The translations under genes and the position numbers were made by a program. A stretch of DNA of 64,000 nucleotides from Flavobacteriales bacterium (GTDB lineage Bacteria > Bacteroidota > Bacteroidia > Flavobacteriales_F > PHOS-HE28), in contig JADJLR010000001.1 in the NCBI GenBank assembly GCA_016710015.1, positions 186,001-250,000 of the forward strand, in the 5' to 3' direction. Below the pieces are notes generated by a model. That model ran no database searches and had not been told where the DNA came from. It saw only the letters and a program-made list of their open reading frames with translations. Shown piece by piece: positions 42,530-50,040 of the stretch. The first letter of the stretch is position 1, and each line of letters begins with the position of its first letter.

Positions 42530-43228
42530 CTATGGCAGCGCCACCGATAGCTGCACCTGCGCCGGATCGAAGAGCAGGCCGTCCGCATGCCCCATCATAC
42601 GCCGGTCGGTAGTCATGGCATGCACATGGATGTTGGTGTCGTGGTGCGTGAACACCGCATGGTGCTTCGTGGAGAAGAAGCCGATGGCCTGCGCATCGCT
42701 GTTGTTCAACTGGTAATTCCTGTTGTGCGCATGGGCATCGGCCGGACCGTGTACCTCCGTGCCGGGGGGTACGGCCACCAAGTGCAGTTGCACGGACCGG
42801 AACACACCCGACATGCGGAATGCGAAGGGCGCCTGCAAGGCACCGAACTCGGCGGTCAAGAAACCATCCAAACTGCGCAGGTCCGTTACACCATCGGGCA
42901 AGGCCACCGGCCGCCACGCGTGTACCTCCTGCTGCACGAAAAAGGGCGCACCCGCATCGCTGCGCTCCACCACCTGCATGCTACTATCACTGGTGGCCGT
43001 GGCCACGTAGCAACGCCCATCCACCACCAACAACTCACCGCGCAAGAAGGCCAGCGGACCAATCCCGTACACGCCCGGAGCGGCCACACTGTCCATGCCC
43101 ACCAACGCCGAAAGTTGGCCATTGAACATGGTGTTGCGCATGGCACCGGTATGTTGCACGGTGCCGTTCTGGGCCTGCACGCTGCCGCAAAGGGCAATGG
43201 CAAAGAGGGCAAGTGTACTCGGTCTCAT
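42530..43228 (-). CDS. secreted acetolactate-decarboxylase-like protein
   Basis: 232 residues from the ATG at 43228 with a signal peptide (MRPSTLALFAIALCGSVQAQ). The mature part follows the alpha-acetolactate decarboxylase pattern: FNGQLSALVGMDSVAAPGVYGIGPLAFLRGEL at the start and the zinc-binding region HHAVFTHHDTNIHVHAMTTD, then GHADGL, corresponding to the HLH and GGH ligands of the Bacillus enzyme. That enzyme is cytoplasmic and makes acetoin; export here is unusual. The function may therefore differ. Confidence 0.75.
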   Translation of the reverse strand: MRPSTLALFAIALCGSVQAQNGTVQHTGAMRNTMFNGQLSALVGMDSVAAPGVYGIGPLAFLRGELLVVDGRCYVATATSDSSMQVVERSDAGAPFFVQQEVHAWRPVALPDGVTDLRSLDGFLTAEFGALQAPFAFRMSGVFRSVQLHLVAVPPGTEVHGPADAHAHNRNYQLNNSDAQAIGFFSTKHHAVFTHHDTNIHVHAMTTDRRMMGHADGLLFDPAQVQLSVALP

Positions 43229-43292
43229 GGCGCGAACGGGCTGCGAAGATCGGGCTGCGAAGTTGAAATGTCCCACAGGTCGGCTCTATCCC

Positions 43293-43392
43293 CAGGGCCA
43301 TCGCCTTTTATCCACCGCGAAGCCGCAGGATCTCATCCACAGATGGACACAGGTATTCCGCCTAAAGGAGGAAGGAAGACCTATACCTTGAA
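43293..43392. mobile_element. MITE-like element D, truncated relative of element C
   Basis: Starts with CAGGGCCATCGCCT and is similar to the first 100 or so bp of element C (shared GATCTCATCCACAGATG, GGACACAG, TATTCCGCC and GAAGACC blocks). The right terminal repeat and a target duplication were not found, so the right end is lost and its limit is approximate. It lies 64 bp upstream of the acetolactate-decarboxylase-like gene start. Confidence 0.65.
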
Positions 43393-43458
43393 GTCTCATC
43401 CGCTTGACGCAGGATCCGCCCCCTATTCCCTCGCCCCCGCATCCACCCCCCTTCCAGA

Positions 43459-43692
43459 TCATCCTACACGGCGCTGCGGAACTGATCGAAGAGATCCAGC
43501 ACAGCGCTGGACCATAGCATCGACACTGGTGCGGTAGCTGCCCCAGAGCAGTGCGTTGGCTGCATGCGTTTTGGGGATGTCCACGGCGATCACGCGAGTG
43601 TCGGGGGTGAAGCGTCGCACCTTGATCAAATCGTCGGAGACCAGCACGCAGCCCTTGTGGATGAGGATGCCGTAGACGCGGATGGTGAACAT
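43459..43692 (-). pseudogene. chimeric Nudix N-terminal fragment
   Basis: The first 24 residues (MFTIRVYGILIHKGCVLVSD, then DLIK) are nearly those of the Nudix gene at 44964-45401. After that homology ends (43618) and the frame continues with 53 unrelated residues to a stop. No Nudix box (GX5EX7REUXEEXGU) is present, so it cannot be an active hydrolase. It lies 40 bp after the HepT gene and was probably made by duplication of a 75-bp 5' piece fused to other DNA. Confidence 0.7.
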
Positions 43693-43732
43693 GGGGCCGC
43701 TGGGCATCGATCAGACAATGGGATGCGCGTGC

Positions 43733-44083
43733 TCATGGGAATTCGGTGCGGATGATCTTGTCCACGATCGCTTCCAAGGGCGGCAGGTCGATCTGCACAA
43801 TGGCCCACACGGCCGGTAGGCGCACGCCGAAGTAATCGTGGGCAATGAGGTTGCGAAAGGCCCGCACTTGGTGCCACGGGTAGGTGTACTTCGCGAGGAC
43901 GGCCTCATTGGCATAGCGCACCTCTTCGCCGATGGTGCTGAAGAGCATGAGCACGGCATCGCTCAGGACCCCATCGGCGAGGAATTGTCGTTCGGTACGG
44001 CCTTTCAGGTGCGACCGCAAGCGCGCAATGGCCGCTTGGATGCGCTGCCACCGTTCCTTTTCGGTGATGGGTTCAGCGCGCAT
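43733..44083 (-). CDS. hepT: HepT-like toxin (DUF86 ribonuclease family)
   Basis: 116-residue all-helical HEPN protein with the RX4HXY signature of HepT RNase toxins in the segment RNLIAHDY, plus FSTIGEEVRYANEAVLAKYT typical of the family. The partner MNT-type antitoxin gene overlaps it by 11 bp upstream. In characterised pairs the antitoxin adds AMP to the Tyr of this motif and blocks RNase activity. The complete motif suggests an active toxin. Transcribed with the antitoxin from a repressible promoter. Confidence 0.88.
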   Translation of the reverse strand: MRAEPITEKERWQRIQAAIARLRSHLKGRTERQFLADGVLSDAVLMLFSTIGEEVRYANEAVLAKYTYPWHQVRAFRNLIAHDYFGVRLPAVWAIVQIDLPPLEAIVDKIIRTEFP

Positions 44084-44672
44084 GGATCAGTTGCAGATCG
44101 GGCGTGATACGTTCCAGCACGTTGGGCTTCAGGGAATCCATGAAGCCCACATCCACGGCGCGGCCCAAGCCTTGTTCCAATTGGTGTTGCACCTCGGCCA
44201 ATTCGAAATAGCTGAAGGGGTCCACCACTTCGATCACCAGATCGATATCACTGCCGGGTCCATCGTCCTTGCGGGCAAAGGAGCCGAAGAGCCATGCCTT
44301 CTTCACCTTGGGGAACTTGGCCAAGCGTGTTTTCAGTTTGCGTACAATGGCAGTACGGTCCTGCTTCAGGAAAGCGGTGTAGGCCATTTGTGCTTCTGCG
44401 GCCTTCAGTGCCTGGGCGCCGAGTTCATCATCGGCAATGGCGTATAGCACCGTATCGCGCAACCACGCCACCACCCAGGCATCGGGGTCGGACTTGAGGT
44501 ATTTGGCCAGTTTGGCAACTTCCTCCCGGTTGGGTTTGCGTTCGCCACGTTCCCATTTGCTCACCAGGCTCACGTCCACTTTAAGGCGTTCGGCCACTTC
44601 GCGCAAGGTGCGTGCATTGGCCTCTCGGCTTTGGCGCAAGAGGTCGGCGAAGGATGTTGGCGGGGCAGGCAT
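44073..44672 (-). CDS. HTH-MNT antitoxin: Xre domain fused to minimal nucleotidyltransferase
   Basis: 199 residues from the ATG at 44672 (MPAPPTSFADLLRQS). The in-frame TTG at 44696 is inside the operator and less likely. Residues about 8-62 are an Xre-type helix-turn-helix (ANARTLREVAERLKVDVSLVSKWERGERKP); about 105-199 are an MNT-type nucleotidyltransferase with GSFARKDDGPGSDIDLVIEV (GS and DxD catalytic motif), as in MntA that AMPylates HepT. Most MntA proteins lack the DNA-binding domain; here both are on one chain, so the antitoxin can probably repress its own promoter. Confidence 0.88.
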   Translation of the reverse strand: MPAPPTSFADLLRQSREANARTLREVAERLKVDVSLVSKWERGERKPNREEVAKLAKYLKSDPDAWVVAWLRDTVLYAIADDELGAQALKAAEAQMAYTAFLKQDRTAIVRKLKTRLAKFPKVKKAWLFGSFARKDDGPGSDIDLVIEVVDPFSYFELAEVQHQLEQGLGRAVDVGFMDSLKPNVLERITPDLQLIHAR

Positions 44673-44676
44673 GCGC

Positions 44677-44752
44677 TTTGGACAGAATGTGTCCAAATGT
44701 AGTTGCGCCGTGCAAATATTGGCGCGCCTTGGGATAGGAATTGTTTTGGACA
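44677..44752 (-). promoter_or_regulatory. toxin-antitoxin operator and promoter
   Basis: Perfect inverted repeat TTTGGACA-N5-TGTCCAAA at 44677-44697, 4 bp before the antitoxin ATG. On the gene's strand, TACATTTG (44701-44694) is a perfect Bacteroidota -7 box whose last four bases lie inside the palindrome, so a bound repressor would cover the start region. A further exact half-site TTTGGACA recurs at 44745-44752. No convincing -33. Confidence 0.65.
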
Positions 44753-44805
44753 GGCCGTCCAGTGCCTAAGCCGCCTCAGTCTTCACTTCGGCAATTAGAG
44801 AAGGG

Positions 44806-44867
44806 GCTCCTGAGGCATAGCGACCCTAAACCCGCGCAGGGTCTCCTGAGGTATAGGGACCCTGCGC
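44806..44867. repeat. direct repeat pair and GC-rich hairpin in the toxin-antitoxin/Nudix gap
   Basis: CTCCTGAGG(C/T)ATAG(C/G)GACCCT occurs twice (about 44807 and 44844). The second copy sits in a hairpin with perfect 10-bp arms GCGCAGGGTC/GACCCTGCGC (44834-44867). The gap 44673-44963 has no gene. The hairpin could end the leftward Nudix transcript. Confidence 0.55.
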
Positions 44868-44963
44868 TTTCGGCTACGAACGCCAAGGTCCTCATCGTTT
44901 GCCCCTATCATGCTTAACACATAGGGCCTGTCCACCGCTACCCCAGCGACATGCAGGAGTCGC

Positions 44964-45401
44964 CTACCCCGCTCCGCGCAACATCTCCCACACCACCCGA
45001 TCGATCGGCAGGCTGAGGTCCTCGGCTACGGAAGTGGAAAGGTCCAACCAGCGGAAGACCTCCTGGTCGGGATCCTCCAGAACACCGAAGAAGGGTTCGG
45101 CCACGGTGGGCAGCGCATCGGGCTGTGCGATGCGGAAGGTGTAGTACACGCTCAACACTTGCATGGGCCGTTCGTGGAAGGTGCTTTGCTGGAAGAAATC
45201 GGTGGTGTAGAAATGGGCGAGTTCGAGTGCTTCCACGCCGATCTCTTCACGGATCTCGCGGATCAGACATTCCTTGGTGCCTTCCCCGAATTCCAAGCCA
45301 CCGCCGGGGAATTTGGTGATGCGTTGGCCCTTGATGAGTTCGTCGGAGACCAGGACATGTCCGTTATGGATGAAGAGGCCGTAGACGCGGATGGTGAACA
45401 T
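44964..45401 (-). CDS. Nudix hydrolase
   Basis: 145 residues. The Nudix box is complete: GGGLEFGEGTKECLIREIREEIG (GX5EX7REUXEEXGU), flanked by the usual strands (FTIRVYGLFIHNGHVLVSDE; VLSVYYTFRIAQ). It hydrolyses some nucleoside diphosphate linked to X; specificity is unknown. It follows mnmD by 18 bp on the same strand, likely in one operon. A fragment of its 5' end is found at 43618-43692. Confidence 0.9.
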   Translation of the reverse strand: MFTIRVYGLFIHNGHVLVSDELIKGQRITKFPGGGLEFGEGTKECLIREIREEIGVEALELAHFYTTDFFQQSTFHERPMQVLSVYYTFRIAQPDALPTVAEPFFGVLEDPDQEVFRWLDLSTSVAEDLSLPIDRVVWEMLRGAG

Positions 45402-45419
45402 GTTCCGAATTGCTGATCT

Positions 45420-46127
45420 CTAATTCTTTGTTGCCCGAAACATCTCCCTCTTTCCAACCGGACCCGGCAAGCGCTCCACGCTGAACCCAGCAGCGAGCAT
45501 GGCGCGGCGCACTTCTCCCTTCGCGCAGTAGGTAACAAGCACTCCGCCTGGTCGCAAGGCGTTGTGCATGCGGGTGAAGGCTTCCGCGGTCCACAGTTCC
45601 GGTTGAGCGCGTGGTGCGAAAGCGTCGTAGTAGACAAGGTCGTAGGCTTCGCACTCATCGAATTCCTGCACGAACGTGGGCAGTTTGCGGAAGCTCAGCC
45701 CGCCGAGCTCTTCCGCCCATTCCGTGTCCGTGCTCGCCATGCGTTCCATGAAAGGCGTGTGCAGGCCGGGCCAGGCCAGTTCGTTGCAATGATCCAATTG
45801 CTCCAACATGGCATGGGAAAGCGGATAAGGCTCCAGCGCGGTATAGCGCACGGTACACTTGCCCTCCCAACAGCGGATCCAGGTCAGCAACAGATTGAGA
45901 CCTGTTCCGAGGCCCACCTCTAGGACATCCATCTTGGACTTCGGCACCTGCTCCAAACCGGCCTTGATGAAGACATGGGTACTCTCCTGAATGGCGCCGT
46001 GTACGCTGTGATAGAACACGTCGAGCGCGTCGTTGCGTACGGTGTAGGACCCATCGCGGGTGAGCAAGGGGCGTGTGTCGTTGGTCGGTCGCACGGTGGT
46101 CACGGTGCACGAAAGTACCGCGACCAC
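45420..46127 (-). CDS. mnmD: tRNA 5-aminomethyl-2-thiouridine methyltransferase MnmD
   Basis: 235-residue Rossmann methyltransferase of the DUF752 (MnmC N-terminal) family, which makes mnm5s2U34 in tRNA. SAM motif VLEVGLGTGLNLLLT, then LEPYPLS, the family signature DLVYYDAFAPRAQPELW, and RPGGVLVTYCAKGEVRRAML. It stands alone without the MnmC oxidase domain, the standalone MnmD form. The exact start is uncertain within the first 10 residues (MVAVLSCTVTTVRP). Confidence 0.88.
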   Translation of the reverse strand: MVAVLSCTVTTVRPTNDTRPLLTRDGSYTVRNDALDVFYHSVHGAIQESTHVFIKAGLEQVPKSKMDVLEVGLGTGLNLLLTWIRCWEGKCTVRYTALEPYPLSHAMLEQLDHCNELAWPGLHTPFMERMASTDTEWAEELGGLSFRKLPTFVQEFDECEAYDLVYYDAFAPRAQPELWTAEAFTRMHNALRPGGVLVTYCAKGEVRRAMLAAGFSVERLPGPVGKREMFRATKN

Positions 46128-46213
46128 CTAGCTCCCTGGCATCGTGAACGGTTGCCGAAGCTTCGTTGTTGAAAGGTGGATCGGTACTCTTCCGCAGTGC
46201 AGCGCCTTGCCAA

Positions 46214-46221
46214 TAGCTTTG
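46214..46221 (+). promoter_or_regulatory. -7 box of the M42 peptidase gene
   Basis: TAGCTTTG, a perfect TAnnTTTG box, 21 bp before the chosen ATG at 46243. It supports that start over the in-frame one at 46144. No -33 box at the expected spacing. Confidence 0.45.
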
Positions 46222-46242
46222 CGCCCCAACAACGGACAACCT

Positions 46243-47373
46243 ATGGCGAAGAAGAGTACCACGAAGAAGAGCCCTGTTAAGAAGGCCACCACGAAGAACC
46301 TGCTGACCAACGCGTCCCTGGCCTTCATGGAACGCTACCTGAACAATGCCGCACCCACAGGCTTCGAGAGCAGCGGCCAGAAGATCTGGTTGGACTACAT
46401 CAAGCCCTACATCGACGACCATATCGTGGACAACTACGGGACTGCGGTCGGTGTGATCAATCCGAGCGCCAAGTACAAGGTGGTGATCGAGGCGCATGCG
46501 GACGAGATCAGCTGGTTCGTCCACTACATCACGAAAGAGGGCTTCATCTACGTGCGACGTAACGGCGGTAGCGACCACATGATCGCGCCGAGCAAGCGGG
46601 TGAACATCCATACCGACAAGGGCATCGTGCGTGCCGTATTCGGCTGGCCAGCGATCCACGTGCGCAAGCCGGGCGCGGAGCCGACACCTTCGTTGGACAA
46701 CATCTTCTTGGATTGCGGATGCGACAGCAAGGAGGAAGTGGAGAAGCTCGGCGTTCATGTGGGTTGCGTGATCACGTTCGAGGACGAATTCATGGTGCTG
46801 AACAAGAAGCACTACGTGGGTCGTGCGCTGGATAACCGCATGGGCGGTTTCATGATCGCTGAAGTGGCGCGCCTACTGAAGGAGAACAAGGTGAAATTGC
46901 CCTTCGGCCTGTACGTGACGAATAGCGTGCAAGAGGAAGTGGGCCTGCGCGGTGCAGAGATGATCGTGGAGCGCATCAAACCCGATCTGGCGATCGTGAC
47001 GGACGTGACGCACGACACCCAAACACCGTTGATGAACAAGATCCAGAGCGGTGATGTGGCCTGCGGGAAAGGACCGGTGCTGAGCTATGGTCCAGCGGTA
47101 CACAACACCCTACTGAAGCACATCGTGACCACGGCGGAGAAGGAGAAGATCGCCTTCCAACGTGCTGCCGTAAGCCGCGCTACGGGGACCGATACCGATG
47201 CCTTCGCATACGGTGCAGCGGGCGTCCCAAGTGCTTTGATCAGCCTGCCTTTGCGCTACATGCACACCACGGTGGAAAGCGTACACAAGCACGATGTGGA
47301 GAATGTGATCCGCCTGATCTACGCCTCGGTGAAGGCACTGAAGTCCGGCCAGGACATGCGTTACTTCAAGTAG
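46243..47373 (+). CDS. M42 family aminopeptidase with Lys-rich N-terminus
   Basis: 376 residues from the ATG at 46243. The first 19 or so are Lys/Thr-rich (MAKKSTTKKSPVKKATTKN), unlike typical M42 enzymes. The rest is a di-metal aminopeptidase of the PepA/glucanase-like M42 family: VVIEAHADEI (first His/Asp ligands), GRALDNRMGGFM (bridging Asp), SVQEEVGLRGAE (catalytic Glu pair), IVTDVTHDTQTP, and MHTTVESVHKHDVENVI (His ligand). Cytoplasmic; releases N-terminal residues from peptides. The next gene starts 1 bp after its stop. Confidence 0.9.
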   Translation: MAKKSTTKKSPVKKATTKNLLTNASLAFMERYLNNAAPTGFESSGQKIWLDYIKPYIDDHIVDNYGTAVGVINPSAKYKVVIEAHADEISWFVHYITKEGFIYVRRNGGSDHMIAPSKRVNIHTDKGIVRAVFGWPAIHVRKPGAEPTPSLDNIFLDCGCDSKEEVEKLGVHVGCVITFEDEFMVLNKKHYVGRALDNRMGGFMIAEVARLLKENKVKLPFGLYVTNSVQEEVGLRGAEMIVERIKPDLAIVTDVTHDTQTPLMNKIQSGDVACGKGPVLSYGPAVHNTLLKHIVTTAEKEKIAFQRAAVSRATGTDTDAFAYGAAGVPSALISLPLRYMHTTVESVHKHDVENVIRLIYASVKALKSGQDMRYFK

Positions 47374-47374
47374 C

Positions 47375-48073
47375 ATGAAGTGGGAACTGGACGACACCAC
47401 GTCCGACGGCATCCGGTTCCTCCTTGTCGGTGCTGGCAGTTTGTTCGCGCTACGGTTGGCCTACGTGGGCATTCTGCGGTGGAACCAAGCCGCAGAACCG
47501 AATTCGTTGGAAGCACGTGTGGCCGAATTCCAGAACGGGTATTGGCTAGCCGATGCGCACACCTTGGTCACCGGTCACATGGCGGTCGGTGAGCGCATGG
47601 CCTTGGCAGTGGTGATCACAGCGGTGCTCGCTGCACTGGTGGCCGGTGTGGTGTACGTGATCATGCGGGTCCTGCGTCGCCCGGCTGAGAGAGCGGTGGT
47701 TCGAACCGCACGGATCGCGCTGGTCGTAGGTGGAGCGTGGTTCGTGTATGCTGCACTGATGGTTCCGGCATCGTCCATTCGGTTGGGATCAGAGGCCTTG
47801 GTGCAGATCGATCGTGCGCATATCGCCGAATTGAGCCTCCCCTTTACCACGAACGAGCGCACCACTCCATGGGCAACGATCGATCCTGTTCAAGTTGAAG
47901 AACGAACGGATGATCCTTCCGGGAACAACGTGCGCTACTGCATTACCGCGCGGACGAATGGATCGGTCATCACATTGGCAGAACACCGCACCGAAACGGC
48001 AGGAAGTGACACCGAGCACCTGCGTATGGAGCGGCTCGCGGAAACGATCCGAACCACCTATTTGCAGCGCTAG
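47375..48073 (+). CDS. membrane protein of unknown function
   Basis: 232 residues with three hydrophobic segments: IRFLLVGAGSLFALRLAYVGIL (about 14-35), MALAVVITAVLAALVAGVVYVIM (about 75-97) and TARIALVVGGAWFVYAALMV (about 110-130). A soluble C-terminal domain of about 100 residues follows (RAHIAELSLPFTTNERT, ITARTNGSVITLAEHRTE). I do not recognise the family. It starts 1 bp after the M42 stop and is likely co-transcribed with it. Confidence 0.6.
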   Translation: MKWELDDTTSDGIRFLLVGAGSLFALRLAYVGILRWNQAAEPNSLEARVAEFQNGYWLADAHTLVTGHMAVGERMALAVVITAVLAALVAGVVYVIMRVLRRPAERAVVRTARIALVVGGAWFVYAALMVPASSIRLGSEALVQIDRAHIAELSLPFTTNERTTPWATIDPVQVEERTDDPSGNNVRYCITARTNGSVITLAEHRTETAGSDTEHLRMERLAETIRTTYLQR

Positions 48074-48136
48074 TGGGGGCCACAGCGGTCTTTGTGCCAC
48101 TTGCCTAGCACGGTTCCGCCCTCCTACCTTGCGCTG

Positions 48137-48571
48137 ATGCGCATCCTCTTCATCAAAGCAGCGGACACCTATCCGTTGCGCCTCCAAGTGCTTCGGCCCG
48201 GCGGCTTGGAAGAGGATGTCCACTTCGCCAACGATCGATTGGTAGGAGCTTTCCACTTGGGCGTCCACATCGGTGAGCACCGCATTTGCGTTGGATCGTT
48301 CTATCCGGAAGCGCACCCCGAACTCACCGGTTGGAAGCAATACAGGCTGCGCGGCATGGCTACCCACCCGGACTTCCAAGGCCAAGGTGCGGGCGCGAAA
48401 CTGATGGCCTTCGCCGCCGACCAACTGAAGGCCCGGCACGCGGATCTGGTGTGGTGCAACGCCCGGATCAAGGCCGTGTCCTTTTATGAGCGGGCAGGGT
48501 TGGTGATCACGGGACCGGCTTTCGAGATCCCTGGCATCGGTACCCACTATGTGATGTCGCGGAAGCTCTGA
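48137..48571 (+). CDS. GNAT family N-acetyltransferase
   Basis: 144 residues from the ATG at 48137. Acetyl-CoA motif A is RLRGMATHPDFQGQGAGAKLM (Q/R-x-x-G-x-G/A form), followed by VWCNARIKAVSFYERAGLVI, the conserved C-terminal Asn and Tyr region. The acceptor substrate is unknown. It lies 63 bp after the membrane protein gene and 18 bp before the glycosyltransferase gene. Confidence 0.87.
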   Translation: MRILFIKAADTYPLRLQVLRPGGLEEDVHFANDRLVGAFHLGVHIGEHRICVGSFYPEAHPELTGWKQYRLRGMATHPDFQGQGAGAKLMAFAADQLKARHADLVWCNARIKAVSFYERAGLVITGPAFEIPGIGTHYVMSRKL

Positions 48572-48589
48572 ACCGGATAGCTTCGCACT

Positions 48590-49957
48590 GTGCAACCCTC
48601 CCACCGGACCGCCTTGGCCTTGGTGCTGCTCAACCTGGTCTTGAAGTGGTGCTGGCTGGGCGTGAACGAACTCGCCCACGACGAACCCTTCACCATGTAT
48701 TGGGCATTGCGCCCCATCGGTGCTTTGTGGACCATGCTGGGCACGGAGAACAATCCGCCGCTGTACTTCCTGCTGATGAAAGCGTGGGGAATGCTAGTGC
48801 CCTTGGATGCGGCCTGGTGGCGGATCCCCTCGGCCACCTTCAGCGCACTGGCCGTTTGGCCGCTCTACCTATTGACCCGGCAACTGGGCGGCGCCCGCAT
48901 CGCATTGGTCGCGGCCTTGCTCTTCACCTTCAGCAACTACCACTACGGTTTCGCCCATGAAGTGCGGGCCTATGCGCTCTTCACGCTGCTGTCCGTCACC
49001 AGCATGTGGTTGCTTCTGCGGAATTCAGAAGGCCGCATGCGACCGTGGATCTGGCTGGCCGTAGTGAACGTGTTACTCGTCTACACCCACTTCTTCGGTT
49101 GGTTCGTGATCGGCTTACAAGGCCTGTGCATGGTATTGCCGGAACTGCGTACGAAATGGCGGACCTACCTCATCGCCTTGGGCATCGCCGTGGCCAGCTA
49201 CCTCCCCTATGCGGCCATCTTCTTGTCGCGCATGGGACACAGCATGCAAGCGGGCACTTGGCTGGATCCGCCCGTACCGGAAGAGTTGTACAACATGATC
49301 TGGCGCTGGAGCAATGCGCCGGTACTGGCCGTAGGCTTTCTGGTGGTGATCGCAGTCGCCCTGTGGCGCACACGTGCGAAGGACCTTGGTATGCGGCTCG
49401 GTCTGCTCTGGACCTTCGTTCCCTTGTTGGGCATGTTCGCGGTCTCTTTCGCGGTGCCGATGTTCTTGGATCGCTACCTGGTGTATGCAGCGCCGGGCTT
49501 CACCTTGTTGGTGGCCTTCGCCTTGTCCGAAGTCTTTGTGGACCAACGCGTGACCAATGTCCTCGCCTTCGGAGCGGTGATCGGCATGGCCCTCACCGTT
49601 CAGCCCTGGCAGGACAATGGTCGGCATCCCTCGAAGGTAGTGGCCCAAGTGGAAGCCTGGAATGTGCCGCAGCAGACCGTCTTGATCCTTCCGGACCATT
49701 ACGACCTGACCTTTGCCTATCACTGGGACAAAGGATCCTTCCTATCCGAAACGTCCATCCCAGCACAATTGGCCGCTCATCACATCCACCCCGTTGCGGG
49801 TGTGGTTCCCGAACAGGACGTACACGGCGAGCAACTGATCCTGATCCTGTCCGGCGAGGACCGACCGGCGGTGCTTGGATCCTTGCGTGCTCGGTATGGA
49901 ACGGTGGATGCCGTGGAAGCGGACCACAAGGTGTGGGTGTACCTGTTCCGGAAGTGA
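48590..49957 (+). CDS. GT39-type membrane glycosyltransferase (ArnT/PMT-like)
   Basis: 455 residues starting with GTG at 48590 (QPSHRTALALVLLNLVLKWC). About 10-12 hydrophobic segments. The first periplasmic loop carries the acidic motif NELAHDEPFTMYW (DE pair, typical catalytic Asp of GT-C glycosyltransferases) and NNPPLYFLLMKAW. A C-terminal soluble part of about 100 residues follows (VLILPDHYDLTFAYHWDKGSF). Probably moves a sugar from a polyprenyl-phosphate donor to lipid or protein at the outer face of the inner membrane; acceptor unknown. Confidence 0.82.
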   Translation: MQPSHRTALALVLLNLVLKWCWLGVNELAHDEPFTMYWALRPIGALWTMLGTENNPPLYFLLMKAWGMLVPLDAAWWRIPSATFSALAVWPLYLLTRQLGGARIALVAALLFTFSNYHYGFAHEVRAYALFTLLSVTSMWLLLRNSEGRMRPWIWLAVVNVLLVYTHFFGWFVIGLQGLCMVLPELRTKWRTYLIALGIAVASYLPYAAIFLSRMGHSMQAGTWLDPPVPEELYNMIWRWSNAPVLAVGFLVVIAVALWRTRAKDLGMRLGLLWTFVPLLGMFAVSFAVPMFLDRYLVYAAPGFTLLVAFALSEVFVDQRVTNVLAFGAVIGMALTVQPWQDNGRHPSKVVAQVEAWNVPQQTVLILPDHYDLTFAYHWDKGSFLSETSIPAQLAAHHIHPVAGVVPEQDVHGEQLILILSGEDRPAVLGSLRARYGTVDAVEADHKVWVYLFRK

Positions 49958-50040
49958 ACGGCCCATACCGCCTCTCAACCGTTCATGGATCATGCGCCTC
50001 AGGTTCGCCTAGGAACGGCATCTTTGCGCCTTCATAAAAG

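Noticed and set aside
44806..44867. Riboswitch or tRNA-like structure in the toxin-antitoxin/Nudix gap
   Set aside because: Only a simple hairpin and a two-copy repeat; no conserved aptamer or cloverleaf pattern.
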